A stretch of DNA of 64,000 nt from Thauera humireducens (GCF_001051995.2 NZ_CP014646.1:1798001-1862000); one strand, 5' to 3'; positions 7,772-16,906 are shown, numbered from the stretch's first letter. The notes: generated by a model from the letters alone, not told the origin. Made by a program: numbers and translations.

Positions 7772-9619
7772 TCAGGCGAACGGCGGGAAACCCGCATCCC
7801 GCAAGACCTCTTCAGAATAGGGTCGATAGGTGCCGGCCTTCTCGTCGCGCACGAAAAGCGGGTCATCGAACGCACGCGGATCGTACCCCTGCCGCTGCAG
7901 GTCAACCTTGCGCAGCTTGTAGGTGGTCGTCAGGTCGGCAGCAGCCGACACCCTCACGAACTGCGGCGCCGCGTAGCGCGGGATGCGCTGCTCGGTCAGC
8001 TCGTAGAACGCCTTGGGGTCGAACGCGTGTCCGGGCTGCATCACGATGGCGGCCATGCCGGCACGGCCTTCGTGATTCGGCACCTTCACGCCGTAGATGT
8101 TGAGCAGTTCCATGCCAGGGTAGTCCGCCAGCGCCTCGGCCACCTCGGCGGTCGACACGTTCTCGCTCTTCCAGCGGAAGGTGTCGCCGATGCGGTCGAC
8201 GAAGTAGAAGTAGCCGTCCTCGTCATAGCGCAACAGATCGCCCGAGCTCCAGAACGCATCACCCTCGGCGAACACGTTGCGCAGGATCTTCTTCTCGGTC
8301 GCCTCGGGCGAGGTATAGCCCTCGAAGCGCCCGGCACCGATGTCGGGGTGATTGACGATGTAGCCAAGGCCTTCGCCGACCTCGCCCGGCTTGCACAGGA
8401 TGTAACGCCCGTTCTCGTCGCGCGGATGGCTTTCGGTCTCGACGTCGTAGCGCACCAGGCGGAAGTTCGACTTCTCCCAGTAGGGCACACGTCCCACCGA
8501 TCCCGGAACGTTGTCGACGTTGATCACCGCGGTATTGGCCTCGGTCGAGCCCCAGCCCTCGTAGATGTCCACCTCACCGAAACGCTCGATCCACCGCGTC
8601 CAGCTCTCCATCGTCAGGCCCGCGCCCAGCATGCAGCGCAGGCTGTGCTCACGATCGTTCGGCTGCGGCGGCGCATTGAGCAGGTAGCGGCAGATCTCGC
8701 CGATGTACTGAACGATGGTAATGCCGTTACGCCGTACGTCGGACCAGAATTCCCGGGTGCTGAACTTGCGCCGCACCACGATGCTGGCGCCCGCCTTCAG
8801 GGCGGTCGAAGTCACCGAGGTCGCCGCCGCCCCATGGTAGAGCGGCAGGCAGCAATAGAAGACGTCGTCGGGCGTCACCCCGAGCGTCACCTCCATGACG
8901 TCGCCCGAGGACATCCAGCGCATGTGGCTGTATCGCGCAGCCTTGGGCAATCCCGTCGTGCCGGAGGTGAAGATCAGCAGCATCGTCTCCTCGGCACGCA
9001 CCTCGGCACGTCCCTGGCGCGGGAACGTCGCCCGGGACGCCGCCGCCACTTCCGACGTGATGTCGGCCGAGACGAACGTGCGATGATCGGCCTCCGCGGG
9101 CTTCTCGGCGTCAGCGACGAGGTACAGCGGCTGGTCGGGACGGCCTTCCGTGACCGCAAAGTTTGCCAGGCACTCCTCGCCCACGATGACGGCCCGCGCC
9201 CGGGTCGACTCGAGCGCATGGATCAACGGACGTCCGGTGACCTGCGTGTTGATGACCGCCGTGACCACGCCCAACTTGGCCAAACCGAACCAGTAGACGA
9301 AGAACTCGAGCCGGTTCTCCATGGCCAGCGCACAGACGTCGCCGCATCGCAAGCCGCGGGCATGCAGGGCATGGGCGACCTGGTTCGCGCGCGCATCGAC
9401 CTCGGCATAGCTGAGGTGCTCGTTGCCATACACCAGCAACGTGCGTGCCCCCTGGCTGGCCGCCTTTTCCTCGATGCGGTCGGCGAGCGTGTAACGATCG
9501 GCCGGCTTGATCCGGCTCGCAGCGACCGAACGGACATCCAGCTTGGCCTGGGTTTCGTCGCGCGACACCACCTTCCGCGATCGTACGTCCTGCCTCGTCA
9601 TGAAATCGGATTCAGACAC
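7772..9619 (-). CDS. Fatty-acid/long-chain acyl-CoA synthetase family protein
   Basis: AMP-forming acyl-CoA ligase of 615 residues, closest in style to the very-long-chain/FATP group. The ATP-binding P-loop TSGTTGLPK is near residue 217. The aromatic/Gly motif YEGWGSTEANT is near 355. The hinge region GDLLRYDEDGYFYFVDRIGD is near 450-475 and is followed by FRWKSENVST. It activates a carboxylic acid to its CoA ester in the cytoplasm. It is third in the leftward operon SDR - SnoaL-like - synthetase, 55 bases after the SnoaL gene, and is closed by a clear terminator. Substrate not determined; a branched or cyclic acid fits the surroundings. Confidence 0.9.
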   Translation of the reverse strand: MSESDFMTRQDVRSRKVVSRDETQAKLDVRSVAASRIKPADRYTLADRIEEKAASQGARTLLVYGNEHLSYAEVDARANQVAHALHARGLRCGDVCALAMENRLEFFVYWFGLAKLGVVTAVINTQVTGRPLIHALESTRARAVIVGEECLANFAVTEGRPDQPLYLVADAEKPAEADHRTFVSADITSEVAAASRATFPRQGRAEVRAEETMLLIFTSGTTGLPKAARYSHMRWMSSGDVMEVTLGVTPDDVFYCCLPLYHGAAATSVTSTALKAGASIVVRRKFSTREFWSDVRRNGITIVQYIGEICRYLLNAPPQPNDREHSLRCMLGAGLTMESWTRWIERFGEVDIYEGWGSTEANTAVINVDNVPGSVGRVPYWEKSNFRLVRYDVETESHPRDENGRYILCKPGEVGEGLGYIVNHPDIGAGRFEGYTSPEATEKKILRNVFAEGDAFWSSGDLLRYDEDGYFYFVDRIGDTFRWKSENVSTAEVAEALADYPGMELLNIYGVKVPNHEGRAGMAAIVMQPGHAFDPKAFYELTEQRIPRYAAPQFVRVSAAADLTTTYKLRKVDLQRQGYDPRAFDDPLFVRDEKAGTYRPYSEEVLRDAGFPPFA

Positions 9620-9674
9620 AGTCCATCTCCTTGGTATTTGTGAATGTATTGGTATCGTTATCGGGCAGGCGCAA

Positions 9675-10316
9675 TCAGCGGACGCGGATACGCGGGTCGG
9701 GCGCGCCTCGGCGCATCGTTGCCAGAAAGCTGTCCATCGGCGCCGGCTCGGCGACTTCCGGCAGGCGCTCCTTGTCCGGCCGCTCGGCCCAGAACGCCTT
9801 CCACGACGGGAACAGATCGTGGAACGTCCCCTGATAGGGTTCGCGCCCCGGCCAGCGCATCTTCCGGTCGCCGATCGGCGGCTTGTTCAGGTCCGCGGCA
9901 TACCAGTAGCAAGGCAGGCGGCGCCGGAAATACCAGCATCCGTCGATGCGCTCGTAATCGTCCCAATACAGCATCTGCATCACGACCCACTCAGGCCCGG
10001 TCTCGTGCTCGTTCTTCGAATACACGACGCCGACGGCATGATCCGGGTCGGTGAACTCGATGATGTGCTGCCCCAGGTGGTGGGACGTGCCCGAGAACTG
10101 GTTGCGCAAGGTGTCGTCCACCCAGGCCTTGAGGTGGGCGCGGCCGACCTTCTCGCGGCCAACGCGGATGTCCGGCGCAAAGAGGTTCACATGCGCATCG
10201 AGGTCGCGCATGTCGAGCGACAGCGAATACTTGCCCACCAGTTGGCGGATGGCGTCAAGTGACTCGAGGCGGTCGATGCGTGCGAGCAGGTCGGCCTGCG
10301 GCGGGGAGGTCGTCAT
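9675..10316 (-). CDS. SnoaL-like/NTF2-fold protein
   Basis: Protein of 213 residues whose N-terminal about 150 residues match the SnoaL-like fold used by polyketide cyclases, ketosteroid isomerases and the small subunits of ring-hydroxylating enzymes. Helical start IDRLESLDAIRQLVGKYS, then LDAHVNLFAPDIRVG, then Trp/Tyr-rich strands (WVVMQMLYWDDYERIDGCWYF). The C-terminal 60 residues (WPGREPYQGTFHDLFPSW) are extra. It starts 11 bases after the SDR stop. An isomerase or dehydratase role is plausible; no catalytic residue can be assigned with confidence. Confidence 0.75.
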   Translation of the reverse strand: MTTSPPQADLLARIDRLESLDAIRQLVGKYSLSLDMRDLDAHVNLFAPDIRVGREKVGRAHLKAWVDDTLRNQFSGTSHHLGQHIIEFTDPDHAVGVVYSKNEHETGPEWVVMQMLYWDDYERIDGCWYFRRRLPCYWYAADLNKPPIGDRKMRWPGREPYQGTFHDLFPSWKAFWAERPDKERLPEVAEPAPMDSFLATMRRGAPDPRIRVR

Positions 10317-10327
10317 GCCAGCCCCGC

Positions 10328-11062
10328 TCAGATGAAGGCCATGCCGCCGTTGACGGCGATGTTCTGTCCGGTGATGAAACCGGCGTCTTCGCTCGCGAGG
10401 AATGCAGCGACGCGCGCGATCTCCTCCGGCTCGCACATGCGGCCGAGCGGGATCGCCTTGATCATCGACTGCATCCACTCGTCAGGGATGCCCGCCATCA
10501 TCGGCGTGTTGGTCGGTCCGGGCACGATGGTGTTCACGCGGATGCCGCTCGCGGCCAGCTCACGCGCGATGCTTCGCGTCAGCCCCATGACGCCGGCCTT
10601 CGACGCGCAATAGTGACTGGGGCCTTCGCCCGACATTGCGGCGGTGCTCGACACATTGATGATGGCGCCCTTGGCGCCGCCCTTCTGCATCAGGCGGGCA
10701 CCCTCACGGCAGCACAGGAAGGTGCCGGTAAGGTTGACGCCGATCACGCGCATCCAGTTGTCGTCGGGCGTGTCGAGAAATGCATCAACCGAGCCGATGC
10801 CGGCGCTGTTGATGAGCACGTCGAGACGACCGAAACGCTCGGCCACCGTATCAAAGGCCGACTTGACCGAGGCCGGGTCCGACACGTTGCACGCCAGCGC
10901 AAGGCCCTTCGCGCCATACCCCGCCACGGCGGCGGCTGCGGCATCGGCATTGATGTCCGCGGCGACGACGCACGCACCCGCGTCGCCGAAATGCCGCACG
11001 ATCGCCCGCCCCATGCCCTGGCCGGCCCCGGTCACGAAGACCACCTTGTCCGCAAAACCCAT
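10328..11062 (-). CDS. Short-chain dehydrogenase/reductase (FabG-like)
   Basis: Classical SDR of 244 residues. The cofactor motif TGAGQGMG lies near residue 11, NSAG near 88, and the catalytic Ser (NVSS) and YxxxK (YCASK) near 140 and 154. Acidic D after the second strand (AADIN) indicates NAD(H). The ATG at 11062 has AAGGAGG at good spacing. It is first in the leftward SDR - SnoaL-like - acyl-CoA synthetase operon, with motif copy 4 lying 96 bases upstream. Probably oxidises a hydroxyl or hydroxyacyl-CoA intermediate of the pathway. Confidence 0.9.
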   Translation of the reverse strand: MGFADKVVFVTGAGQGMGRAIVRHFGDAGACVVAADINADAAAAAVAGYGAKGLALACNVSDPASVKSAFDTVAERFGRLDVLINSAGIGSVDAFLDTPDDNWMRVIGVNLTGTFLCCREGARLMQKGGAKGAIINVSSTAAMSGEGPSHYCASKAGVMGLTRSIARELAASGIRVNTIVPGPTNTPMMAGIPDEWMQSMIKAIPLGRMCEPEEIARVAAFLASEDAGFITGQNIAVNGGMAFI

Positions 11063-11158
11063 CTGTCCGCCTCCTTGTGCCTGTACGTTCCCGGGCCGCA
11101 CGCATTGCGGATACCCGGCGCTATGGGCGGCAGTTTTCTCGGCTTGCAAGGACCGGAC

Positions 11159-11174
11159 ATCGTCCACTAAGACT
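11159..11174 (-). promoter_or_regulatory. Repeated 16-bp motif, copy 4
   Basis: Minus-strand AGTCTTAGTGGACGAT, 96 bases upstream of the leftward SDR start. Confidence 0.55.
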
Positions 11175-11208
11175 AATGCGACTCTGCCGTGGACCGTTCC
11201 CCGGTTGT

Positions 11209-11224
11209 CGTCTGAACGGACGAT
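11209..11224 (+). promoter_or_regulatory. Repeated 16-bp motif, copy 5
   Basis: CGTCTGAACGGACGAT, 89 bases before the MFS start at 11314. Identical to copies at 51577 and 59540. Confidence 0.75.
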
Positions 11225-11235
11225 GCCCGGCCCCC

Positions 11236-11251
11236 TGTTCAAACGGACGAT
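11236..11251 (+). promoter_or_regulatory. Repeated 16-bp motif, copy 6
   Basis: TGTTCAAACGGACGAT, 62 bases before the MFS start and 27 bases after copy 5, so the two lie within about 2.5 helical turns. Confidence 0.6.
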
Positions 11252-11313
11252 AAGCGCCGATCGCAGGCGGCCCCTTTCCGCCTGCATTCCGGAAGTTCTC
11301 CTGGAGGCAGGTC

Positions 11314-12657
11314 GTGAACGCAACCCAAGGCAGCTCACATAAAACCACCTGGCATACGCACTACGCGTTGGCCGTGCTGGCGATCATCTACGTCTTCAAT
11401 TACATCGACCGCCTCGTCATCTCGATCCTGATCGAGCCGATCAAGATCGAGTTCGGCATCTCCGATACCCAGATCGGCCTGCTGTCGGGGGTGGCATTTG
11501 CGATCTTCTACACCGCGTTCGGCCTGCCTTTCGGGCGCCTCGCCGACCGCATCGGCCGCAAGCCCGTGATCGCCCTGGCGTGCATTGCTTGGAGCGGCAT
11601 GACCATGCTGTGCGGCGTCGCGACCAGCTTTGCCATGCTGTTGCTGTTCCGCATCGGCGTTGCGGTTGGCGAAGCCGGCGGCACGGCGCCGTCGGTGGCG
11701 ATGGTGTCCGACCTCTATCCACCCGAGAAACGCTCGCGCGCGCTGTCGGTATTCCTGATGGGGCCGAGTCTGGGCGCGGTACTCGGTCTGGGGCTCGGTG
11801 GCTGGATCGCGCAGACCTATGGCTGGCGAACCGCCTTCCTGGTCATCGGCGCACCGGGCGTGTTGCTCGGCCTGCTGCTGTGGCTGACTGTGCGCAGCCC
11901 GGCCGCCCCGGCCCCCGTGCCCGCGGCCAGCGCTGGCGCCGCAAAGGAAGACTGGCGCAGCACGCTACGCGAGTTGCTGGCAACGCCGGCATTCCTGCTG
12001 ATCACCCTGGCCGGCACGCTGGCGGCGATCATGGGGTATGCAATCGGCACCTGGAACCCCAGCTTCATGATCCGCTCGCACGATCTCAGCATGCAGCACG
12101 CGGGCCTGCTGATCGGACTCGGGGGCGGGCTCAGCGCCACCGTCGGCACGCTGATGTGCGGCAGCCTCACCGACCGTCTGGTGGCACGCGACCCGGGCTG
12201 GCAGCTTGGCGTGCCGCTTCTCGCCTGCCTCGTCAGCGTGCCGCTCGGCTTGTGCTTCTATCTGTGGCCGGCAGGGATCGCCTTCCACCTGGGTAGCATC
12301 CCGATTCCCGAGGCCTTCTACTTCTACCTTGCCTTCAGCTTCGCCGCGACATGGTGGGCGGTCCCCTGCTTCGGCGCCATCAGCCACCTCTTCCCGCCGG
12401 GCCGTCTCGCGCAAGCCACGGCGATCTTCGTCATGGGCATGACCCTGTTCGGCGTCGGCCTCGGTCCGATCGTGGTCGGCAGCCTCAGCGACTTCTTCGC
12501 TGCCAGCATCGGCAAGGAAGCACTGCGCTACGCGCTGGCCAGCACCGTCGGGCTGTATGTGCTGACCGCGCTCTGCCTGCTGGCCGCGATTCCAGCCTAT
12601 CGCCGCAAGCTGGGCCAGACGCCCGCAAAGTCGCGCACCGCAGCCGTCGGTGCCTGA
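11314..12657 (+). CDS. MFS transporter
   Basis: Inner-membrane major facilitator of 447 residues with about twelve hydrophobic segments. The loop 2-3 signature GRLADRIGRKP and the motif GVAVGEAGGTAPSVAMVSDLYP are those of the anion/sugar-acid and aromatic-acid carrier groups. A long hydrophilic Ala/Pro linker separates the two halves. GTG start with GGAGG six bases upstream. It leads a rightward operon with a C-C hydrolase and an Fe-S flavoenzyme, so it most likely imports the pathway substrate or an intermediate. Two copies of the 16-bp motif are upstream. Confidence 0.88.
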   Translation: MNATQGSSHKTTWHTHYALAVLAIIYVFNYIDRLVISILIEPIKIEFGISDTQIGLLSGVAFAIFYTAFGLPFGRLADRIGRKPVIALACIAWSGMTMLCGVATSFAMLLLFRIGVAVGEAGGTAPSVAMVSDLYPPEKRSRALSVFLMGPSLGAVLGLGLGGWIAQTYGWRTAFLVIGAPGVLLGLLLWLTVRSPAAPAPVPAASAGAAKEDWRSTLRELLATPAFLLITLAGTLAAIMGYAIGTWNPSFMIRSHDLSMQHAGLLIGLGGGLSATVGTLMCGSLTDRLVARDPGWQLGVPLLACLVSVPLGLCFYLWPAGIAFHLGSIPIPEAFYFYLAFSFAATWWAVPCFGAISHLFPPGRLAQATAIFVMGMTLFGVGLGPIVVGSLSDFFAASIGKEALRYALASTVGLYVLTALCLLAAIPAYRRKLGQTPAKSRTAAVGA

Positions 12658-12687
12658 ACACACAACGATGCCTCAGGAGACAAACGC

Positions 12688-13518
12688 ATGACCTCACCCG
12701 ATCTGCCCATCCCGCTCGACCAGTTCGCCGAACTCGACAACGGCCTGCGCCTGCACTACCTCGATGTCGGCCACGGGCCGGTGGTGGTCTGGCTGCACGG
12801 CAGCGGCCCCGGCGCGAGCGGCTACAGCAACTTCAAGGGGAACTACCCGGCCTTCGTCGAGGCGGGTTTCCGCAACATCGTGCTCGACCTGCCCGGTTTC
12901 GGCCGCTCGGACAAGCCCGCCGACGCCCAGTACAACCTCGACTTCTTCGTCGCCAACCTGAACGCCTTCCTTGGCAAGATCGGCGTCACGAAATGCACCC
13001 TGCTCGGCAACTCCCTGGGTGGCGCGATCTCGATCGGGCAGGCGCTGGCCCACCCCGATACCGTCGAGCGCCTGATCCTGATGGCACCCGGCGGGGTCGA
13101 GGAGCGCGAGACCTACTTCAGGATGGAAGGCATCGTGCGCATGGTCGAGACCTTTGCCAAGGGGCCGATGGGTCCGGCGGAAATGCGCCACGTCATGAGC
13201 CTGCAGGTGTTCGATCCGTCGCTGCTCGACGACACCATCATCAACGAACGCGCCGCCATCGCACCGTCGCAACCGGCCAACCTGTTCTCGACGATGATGG
13301 TGCCGAACATGACGACCCGCCTGCACGAGATCAAGGCGCCGATCTTCGGTTTCTGGGGCACCGACGACAAGTTCAACCCGCACACCGGGGCGCTGAAGGT
13401 GATCGAGAACGCCCCGAACGCGCGCATGATCCTGCTCAACCAGTGCGGCCACTGGGTCCAGGTGGAACACCGCGATCTGTTCAACCGCAGCTGCATTGAT
13501 TTCCTGACCAAGGGGTAA
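12688..13518 (+). CDS. Alpha/beta hydrolase (meta-cleavage C-C hydrolase-like)
   Basis: Hydrolase of 276 residues in the MhpC/BphD/HsaD group, which cut carbon-carbon bonds of ring-cleavage products. Features are the oxyanion loop HGSGPGASGYSNF near 37-49, the nucleophile motif GNSLGG near 109-114, the acid in GTDDKFNP near 229, and the catalytic His in CGHWVQVE near 256. The triad is complete. It lies 30 bases after the MFS gene and 7 bases before the Fe-S flavoenzyme. No extradiol dioxygenase is in the window, so hydrolysis of a 1,3-diketone or an ester is an alternative. Confidence 0.86.
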   Translation: MTSPDLPIPLDQFAELDNGLRLHYLDVGHGPVVVWLHGSGPGASGYSNFKGNYPAFVEAGFRNIVLDLPGFGRSDKPADAQYNLDFFVANLNAFLGKIGVTKCTLLGNSLGGAISIGQALAHPDTVERLILMAPGGVEERETYFRMEGIVRMVETFAKGPMGPAEMRHVMSLQVFDPSLLDDTIINERAAIAPSQPANLFSTMMVPNMTTRLHEIKAPIFGFWGTDDKFNPHTGALKVIENAPNARMILLNQCGHWVQVEHRDLFNRSCIDFLTKG

Positions 13519-13525
13519 GCACGCC

Positions 13526-15658
13526 ATGGGCGCTTTCGACAACCTGCTGCAACCCGGCCGCATCGGCACCATGGAGGTGCGCAACCGCATCGTCATGGCG
13601 CCGATGGGTTCCAACTTCGCCGAGGCGGACGGCACCTGCGGCGAACGCATTCAGGCCTATTACGAGGCCCGCGCGGCGGGCGGCGCCGGCCTGCTTACGA
13701 TGGGCGTCGTCTCCATCGCCTACCCGCACGGTACGGCCGAGCCCTACCAGGTGGGCATCTCGGACGACAAGTTCATTCCCGGGCTGAAGGGCATCGTCGA
13801 TCGGGTGCACAAGCACGGCGCCAAGATCGCCGCGCAATTGCAGCACGCCGGCAAGACCTCGGTGCGCGACCTCGCCGAGGGCCGTGAACTGTGGGTGCCG
13901 TCCATGCCGCCGGCGGTCAAGACCGACATGTTCGCCGCGCTGACACAGGAAGAGCTCGGCGCCTTCATCAGCTCGTCCAAGGGCCGCGAGAAGGCCGGCG
14001 TGAAGATCCGCGTGATGGACAAGGCCGACATCGCGCAAATGATCGAATGGTTCGCCGCCGCCGCCGATCGCGCCCGGCGCGCGGGCTTCGACGGTGTCGA
14101 GATCCACGCCGCGCACACCTACATCATTGCGGGCTTCCTGTCCGGCTACTTCAACAAGCGCAACGACGAATACGGCGGCTCGATCGAGAACCGCGGCCGC
14201 TTCCTGCGCGAAGTCATTGCCGCCGTGCGCCAGCGTGTCGGTGCCGACTACCCGGTGTGGCTGCGCCTGGACGCCTACGAGCTGCGCATGGACGGCGGCA
14301 TCACGCTGGAAGAAGCCAAGGTCTTCGCCGGCATGGCCGAAGCCGCCGGCTGCGACGCCGTCAGCGTATCGGCCTATGCCAACACCAGCACCGGCGTCGC
14401 CTTCACCGAGGCCCCGCTGGTGCAGCAGAAGGCCGGCTTCCTGCTGTGGGCCGCCGAGATCAAGGAAGCAGTGAAGATTCCGGTGATCGCCGTCGGCCGC
14501 CTCGAGCCCGAGGTCGCGGACAACGCCATCGCCGCCGGCCAGTGCGACTTCGTCGCCATGGCGCGCAAGATGCTGGCCGACCCCGAACTGCCGAACAAGC
14601 TCATCGAGAACCGCCCCGAAGACATCCGACCCTGTATCTACTGCTACGCCTGCGTCAGCCAGATCTTCGTCAACCAGCGCGTCAAATGCGCCGTCAACCC
14701 GATGACCGGCCACGAGTCCGAGATCCGGCTGGTCCCTGCTGAGAAGCCGGGCCATGTGCTGGTCGTCGGCGGCGGGCCTGCCGGCATGGAGGCAGCCCGC
14801 GCAGCCGCCTTGCGCGGTCACAAGGTGACGCTGGTGGAGCGCAGCGGCAGGCTGGGCGGCACCCTGTTCTTCGCCGCGCTGGCCTACGCCGAGAACGGCG
14901 GCCTGCTCGACTACCTGACCACGCAGATGAGGAAACTGCAGATCGACGTGCGCCTCAACACCGTGGCCACGCCCGAGCTGATCGGGCAGATCGGCGCCAC
15001 GGCCGTGATCGTCGCCACCGGCGCCGAGCGCAACGCACCGCCCATCCCTGGCGCCGAGCTGGACCACGTGTGGTCGGGCGACGAACTGCGCCGCCTGATG
15101 ACCGACGACCGCGCCGAAGAGATCGCCAAGCGCAAGCTGTCCTTCACCCAGCGCACGCTGATGAAGGCCGGCAGCCTGGTCGGCGTCACCGACAGCACCG
15201 ACGCCATCCAGAACCTTTCGCGCGTGTGGATGCCGCTGGGCAAGAAGGTCGCCATCATCGGCGGCGGCCTGGTGGGTATCGAACTGGCCGAGTTCCTGGT
15301 CGACCGCGGACGCGAAGTCGTGGTGCTCGAAGAAGGCCCGAGCCTGGGTCGCGAGCTGTCCATCGTGCGCCGCTGGCGCGTGCTCGATACCCTGCGCCAG
15401 CATGGCGTCGAGCTGCACACCCGGGTCCGGATCGAGTCGATCGACAAGAAGGCCGTGAAGTACACCGACGCCGAGGGCCAAAGCCACACGCTGCCGGCCG
15501 AATCGGTGGTGCTCGCGGTCGGCGCGCGGCCCGACGACACGCTGGCACGCACGCTGGAAGCTGCCGGCGTGCCGGTCAGCTCGGTCGGCGACGGCGCGCA
15601 GATCGGCTACATCGAAGGCGCCGTCAAGTCCGGCATGCTCGCCGGCCTGTCGGCCTGA
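13526..15658 (+). CDS. Fe-S flavin enoate reductase (2,4-dienoyl-CoA reductase-like)
   Basis: Multidomain NADH:flavin oxidoreductase of 710 residues. An Old-Yellow-Enzyme TIM barrel fills about residues 1-365 (FMN site; HAAHTYIIAGFLS followed by YGGSIENR). A 4Fe-4S cluster motif CIYCYAC...C sits near 370-388 with CxxCx2C spacing. An FAD/NAD(P) domain pair follows, with VVGGGPAGMEAA near 412 and a second dinucleotide fold IIGGGLVGIE near 577. It would reduce an activated C=C bond. The architecture is shared with bacterial DCR, trimethylamine dehydrogenase and the bile-acid enzymes BaiCD/BaiH. It is closed by the terminator at 15682. Confidence 0.9.
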   Translation: MGAFDNLLQPGRIGTMEVRNRIVMAPMGSNFAEADGTCGERIQAYYEARAAGGAGLLTMGVVSIAYPHGTAEPYQVGISDDKFIPGLKGIVDRVHKHGAKIAAQLQHAGKTSVRDLAEGRELWVPSMPPAVKTDMFAALTQEELGAFISSSKGREKAGVKIRVMDKADIAQMIEWFAAAADRARRAGFDGVEIHAAHTYIIAGFLSGYFNKRNDEYGGSIENRGRFLREVIAAVRQRVGADYPVWLRLDAYELRMDGGITLEEAKVFAGMAEAAGCDAVSVSAYANTSTGVAFTEAPLVQQKAGFLLWAAEIKEAVKIPVIAVGRLEPEVADNAIAAGQCDFVAMARKMLADPELPNKLIENRPEDIRPCIYCYACVSQIFVNQRVKCAVNPMTGHESEIRLVPAEKPGHVLVVGGGPAGMEAARAAALRGHKVTLVERSGRLGGTLFFAALAYAENGGLLDYLTTQMRKLQIDVRLNTVATPELIGQIGATAVIVATGAERNAPPIPGAELDHVWSGDELRRLMTDDRAEEIAKRKLSFTQRTLMKAGSLVGVTDSTDAIQNLSRVWMPLGKKVAIIGGGLVGIELAEFLVDRGREVVVLEEGPSLGRELSIVRRWRVLDTLRQHGVELHTRVRIESIDKKAVKYTDAEGQSHTLPAESVVLAVGARPDDTLARTLEAAGVPVSSVGDGAQIGYIEGAVKSGMLAGLSA

Positions 15659-15681
15659 CCGGAACATCCCGTCGTCCCTCG

Positions 15682-15720
15682 GCCGGGTGTGCGGCGCTCA
15701 TGCCGCCACCCGGCTTTTTT
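15682..15720 (+). terminator. Rho-independent terminator
   Basis: GCCGGGTG/CACCCGGC stem with inner GCGGC/GCCGC pair, followed by six T residues, 23 bases past the flavoenzyme stop. Confidence 0.9.
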
Positions 15721-15766
15721 CTCTCCGCCCGCCGCGCACACGGCAGGCGCATCAACGGAGCGCACG

Positions 15767-16222
15767 ATGAGCACCTCCGCCACCGAAATCTGCAACCTGC
15801 TCTACCGCTACGCCGAAGCCATCGACGAAGGCCGCCTTGAGGACGCTGCCGCCCTCTTCCGCCACGCCCGCATCGAAACCGGGGCCGCCGGTCCGCTCGA
15901 CGCCGATGGCCTGCTCGCCCTGTGGCGCAAGATCCTGGTGATCCACCCCTGCGGCACGCCGCGCACCCGCCACCTCGTCACCAACCCCATCCTCGACATC
16001 GACGAGGCAGCCGGTACCGCGCGGGTCCGCTCCTGCTTCACCGTGATGCAGGCCACAGACGACCTCCCGCTGCAGGTCATCGCCAGCGGCCGCTATCACG
16101 ACCGCTTCGCCCGCATCGACGGCGAATGGTGCTTCGTCGAACGCGACTACCGCCAGCTCGACTTCACCGGCGACCTCAGCCGGCACCTGCGCGTTCCCGT
16201 CAGGACCGGAAGCCGCCGCTGA
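15767..16222 (+). CDS. SnoaL-like/NTF2-fold protein
   Basis: Encodes 151 residues. The fold is recognisable from LLYRYAEAIDEGRLEDAAALF, then RTRHLVTNPILDID, then RVRSCFTVMQ and ASGRYHDRFARIDGEWCFVERDYR, the usual helix-then-strands order of SnoaL_4 proteins. These include ring-hydroxylating dioxygenase beta-like proteins and isomerases. It lies just beyond a terminator, so it may have its own promoter. Function unassigned. Confidence 0.78.
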   Translation: MSTSATEICNLLYRYAEAIDEGRLEDAAALFRHARIETGAAGPLDADGLLALWRKILVIHPCGTPRTRHLVTNPILDIDEAAGTARVRSCFTVMQATDDLPLQVIASGRYHDRFARIDGEWCFVERDYRQLDFTGDLSRHLRVPVRTGSRR

Positions 16223-16282
16223 GCCCGCAGCCCGCCGCCGTCTTCAAATAAACTGTCGGCCCCGACTCTCCCGCACAGACCG

Positions 16283-16594
16283 ATGAAGATCGACAAGCTC
16301 CCGACCGGCACCCGCTTCCAATGGAAAGGCCGCAACTACACCAAGGTCGGCCCGATGACCGCGGCCGCGGACAGCGGCGGCGTGGACTTCATCCCCAAGC
16401 ACGCAACGCTCCAGCCCATTCCCGGAGAAGCCTGGGCGGCCGCGGCAGAACAAGAGCCAGCCCCGCTGCTCGACGCGGCCAGGGTCAAGGCGGCGTTCGA
16501 GGCCTATCACGGCACGGCGCTGCGGCATGCGGACGATGCGGGACGGCTGGAGCTGGAGCGCGCGCGCGTACGGTTTCTGGCCGAGATCGGCTAG
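16283..16594 (+). CDS. Hypothetical protein
   Basis: Encodes 103 residues, acidic and Ala-rich in the second half, with no signal peptide or membrane segment. The N-terminal half (KLPTGTRFQWKGRNYTKVGP) looks like a small beta-rich unit; the C-terminal half is one helix-forming stretch (ARVKAAFEAYHG...LELERARVRFLAEIG). Codon use matches the neighbours, supporting coding. I do not recognise the family. Confidence 0.6.
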   Translation: MKIDKLPTGTRFQWKGRNYTKVGPMTAAADSGGVDFIPKHATLQPIPGEAWAAAAEQEPAPLLDAARVKAAFEAYHGTALRHADDAGRLELERARVRFLAEIG

Positions 16595-16664
16595 GGCCGC
16601 TTCGATGGTCGGATGACGCGGCCCTTGGCACGCGCGACGCCCGTTCTGCTTGAATCGGGCGTCC

Positions 16665-16904
16665 TCAGGCCGCCCGGATCCACTCCGCAATCGTTGCCGT
16701 CGTCGGAATCCGCCCCGACGACACCAGCTTGCCGCCAATCACCAGCCCCGGGGTCTTGAGCACGTCGTAGGCGAGGATCTCGTTCATGTCGGTGACCTTG
16801 ACGACTTCGGCCTGAAGGCCGGTGGTCGCGAGCGCGTCACGGACGAGCTCTTCCAGCTTGCGGCAGTTGGCGCAGCCGGGACCGAGCACCTTGATTTCGA
16901 GCAT
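16665..16904 (-). CDS. Thioredoxin-like redox protein
   Basis: Small thioredoxin-fold protein of 79 residues (TM0996/MTH895-like family) with the active-site motif CANC near residues 11-14 (GPGCANCRKLEELV) and the cis-Pro stretch KTPGLVIGGKLVSSGR. It ends the leftward arsenic operon and starts two bases after the permease stop, so it is translationally linked to it. Proteins of this family are often encoded beside DUF318/ArsP permeases; a thiol-reducing role in handling arsenicals is inferred. Confidence 0.85.
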   Translation of the reverse strand: MLEIKVLGPGCANCRKLEELVRDALATTGLQAEVVKVTDMNEILAYDVLKTPGLVIGGKLVSSGRIPTTATIAEWIRAA

Positions 16905-16906
16905 GA

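Noticed and set aside
12688..13518. Haloalkane dehalogenase or lipase assignment
   Set aside because: The GNSLGG nucleophile (Ser, not Asp) and HGSGPGASG oxyanion loop fit the C-C hydrolase group better.
13481..15667. Minus-strand open frame of 728 codons
   Set aside because: Fully antisense to the Fe-S flavoenzyme, which has clear motifs throughout; the antisense product has none.
16636..16663. Hairpin GACGCCCG/CGGGCGTC as a terminator for the thioredoxin-like gene
   Set aside because: The loop is 12 bases and no T-run follows on either strand, so support is too weak.
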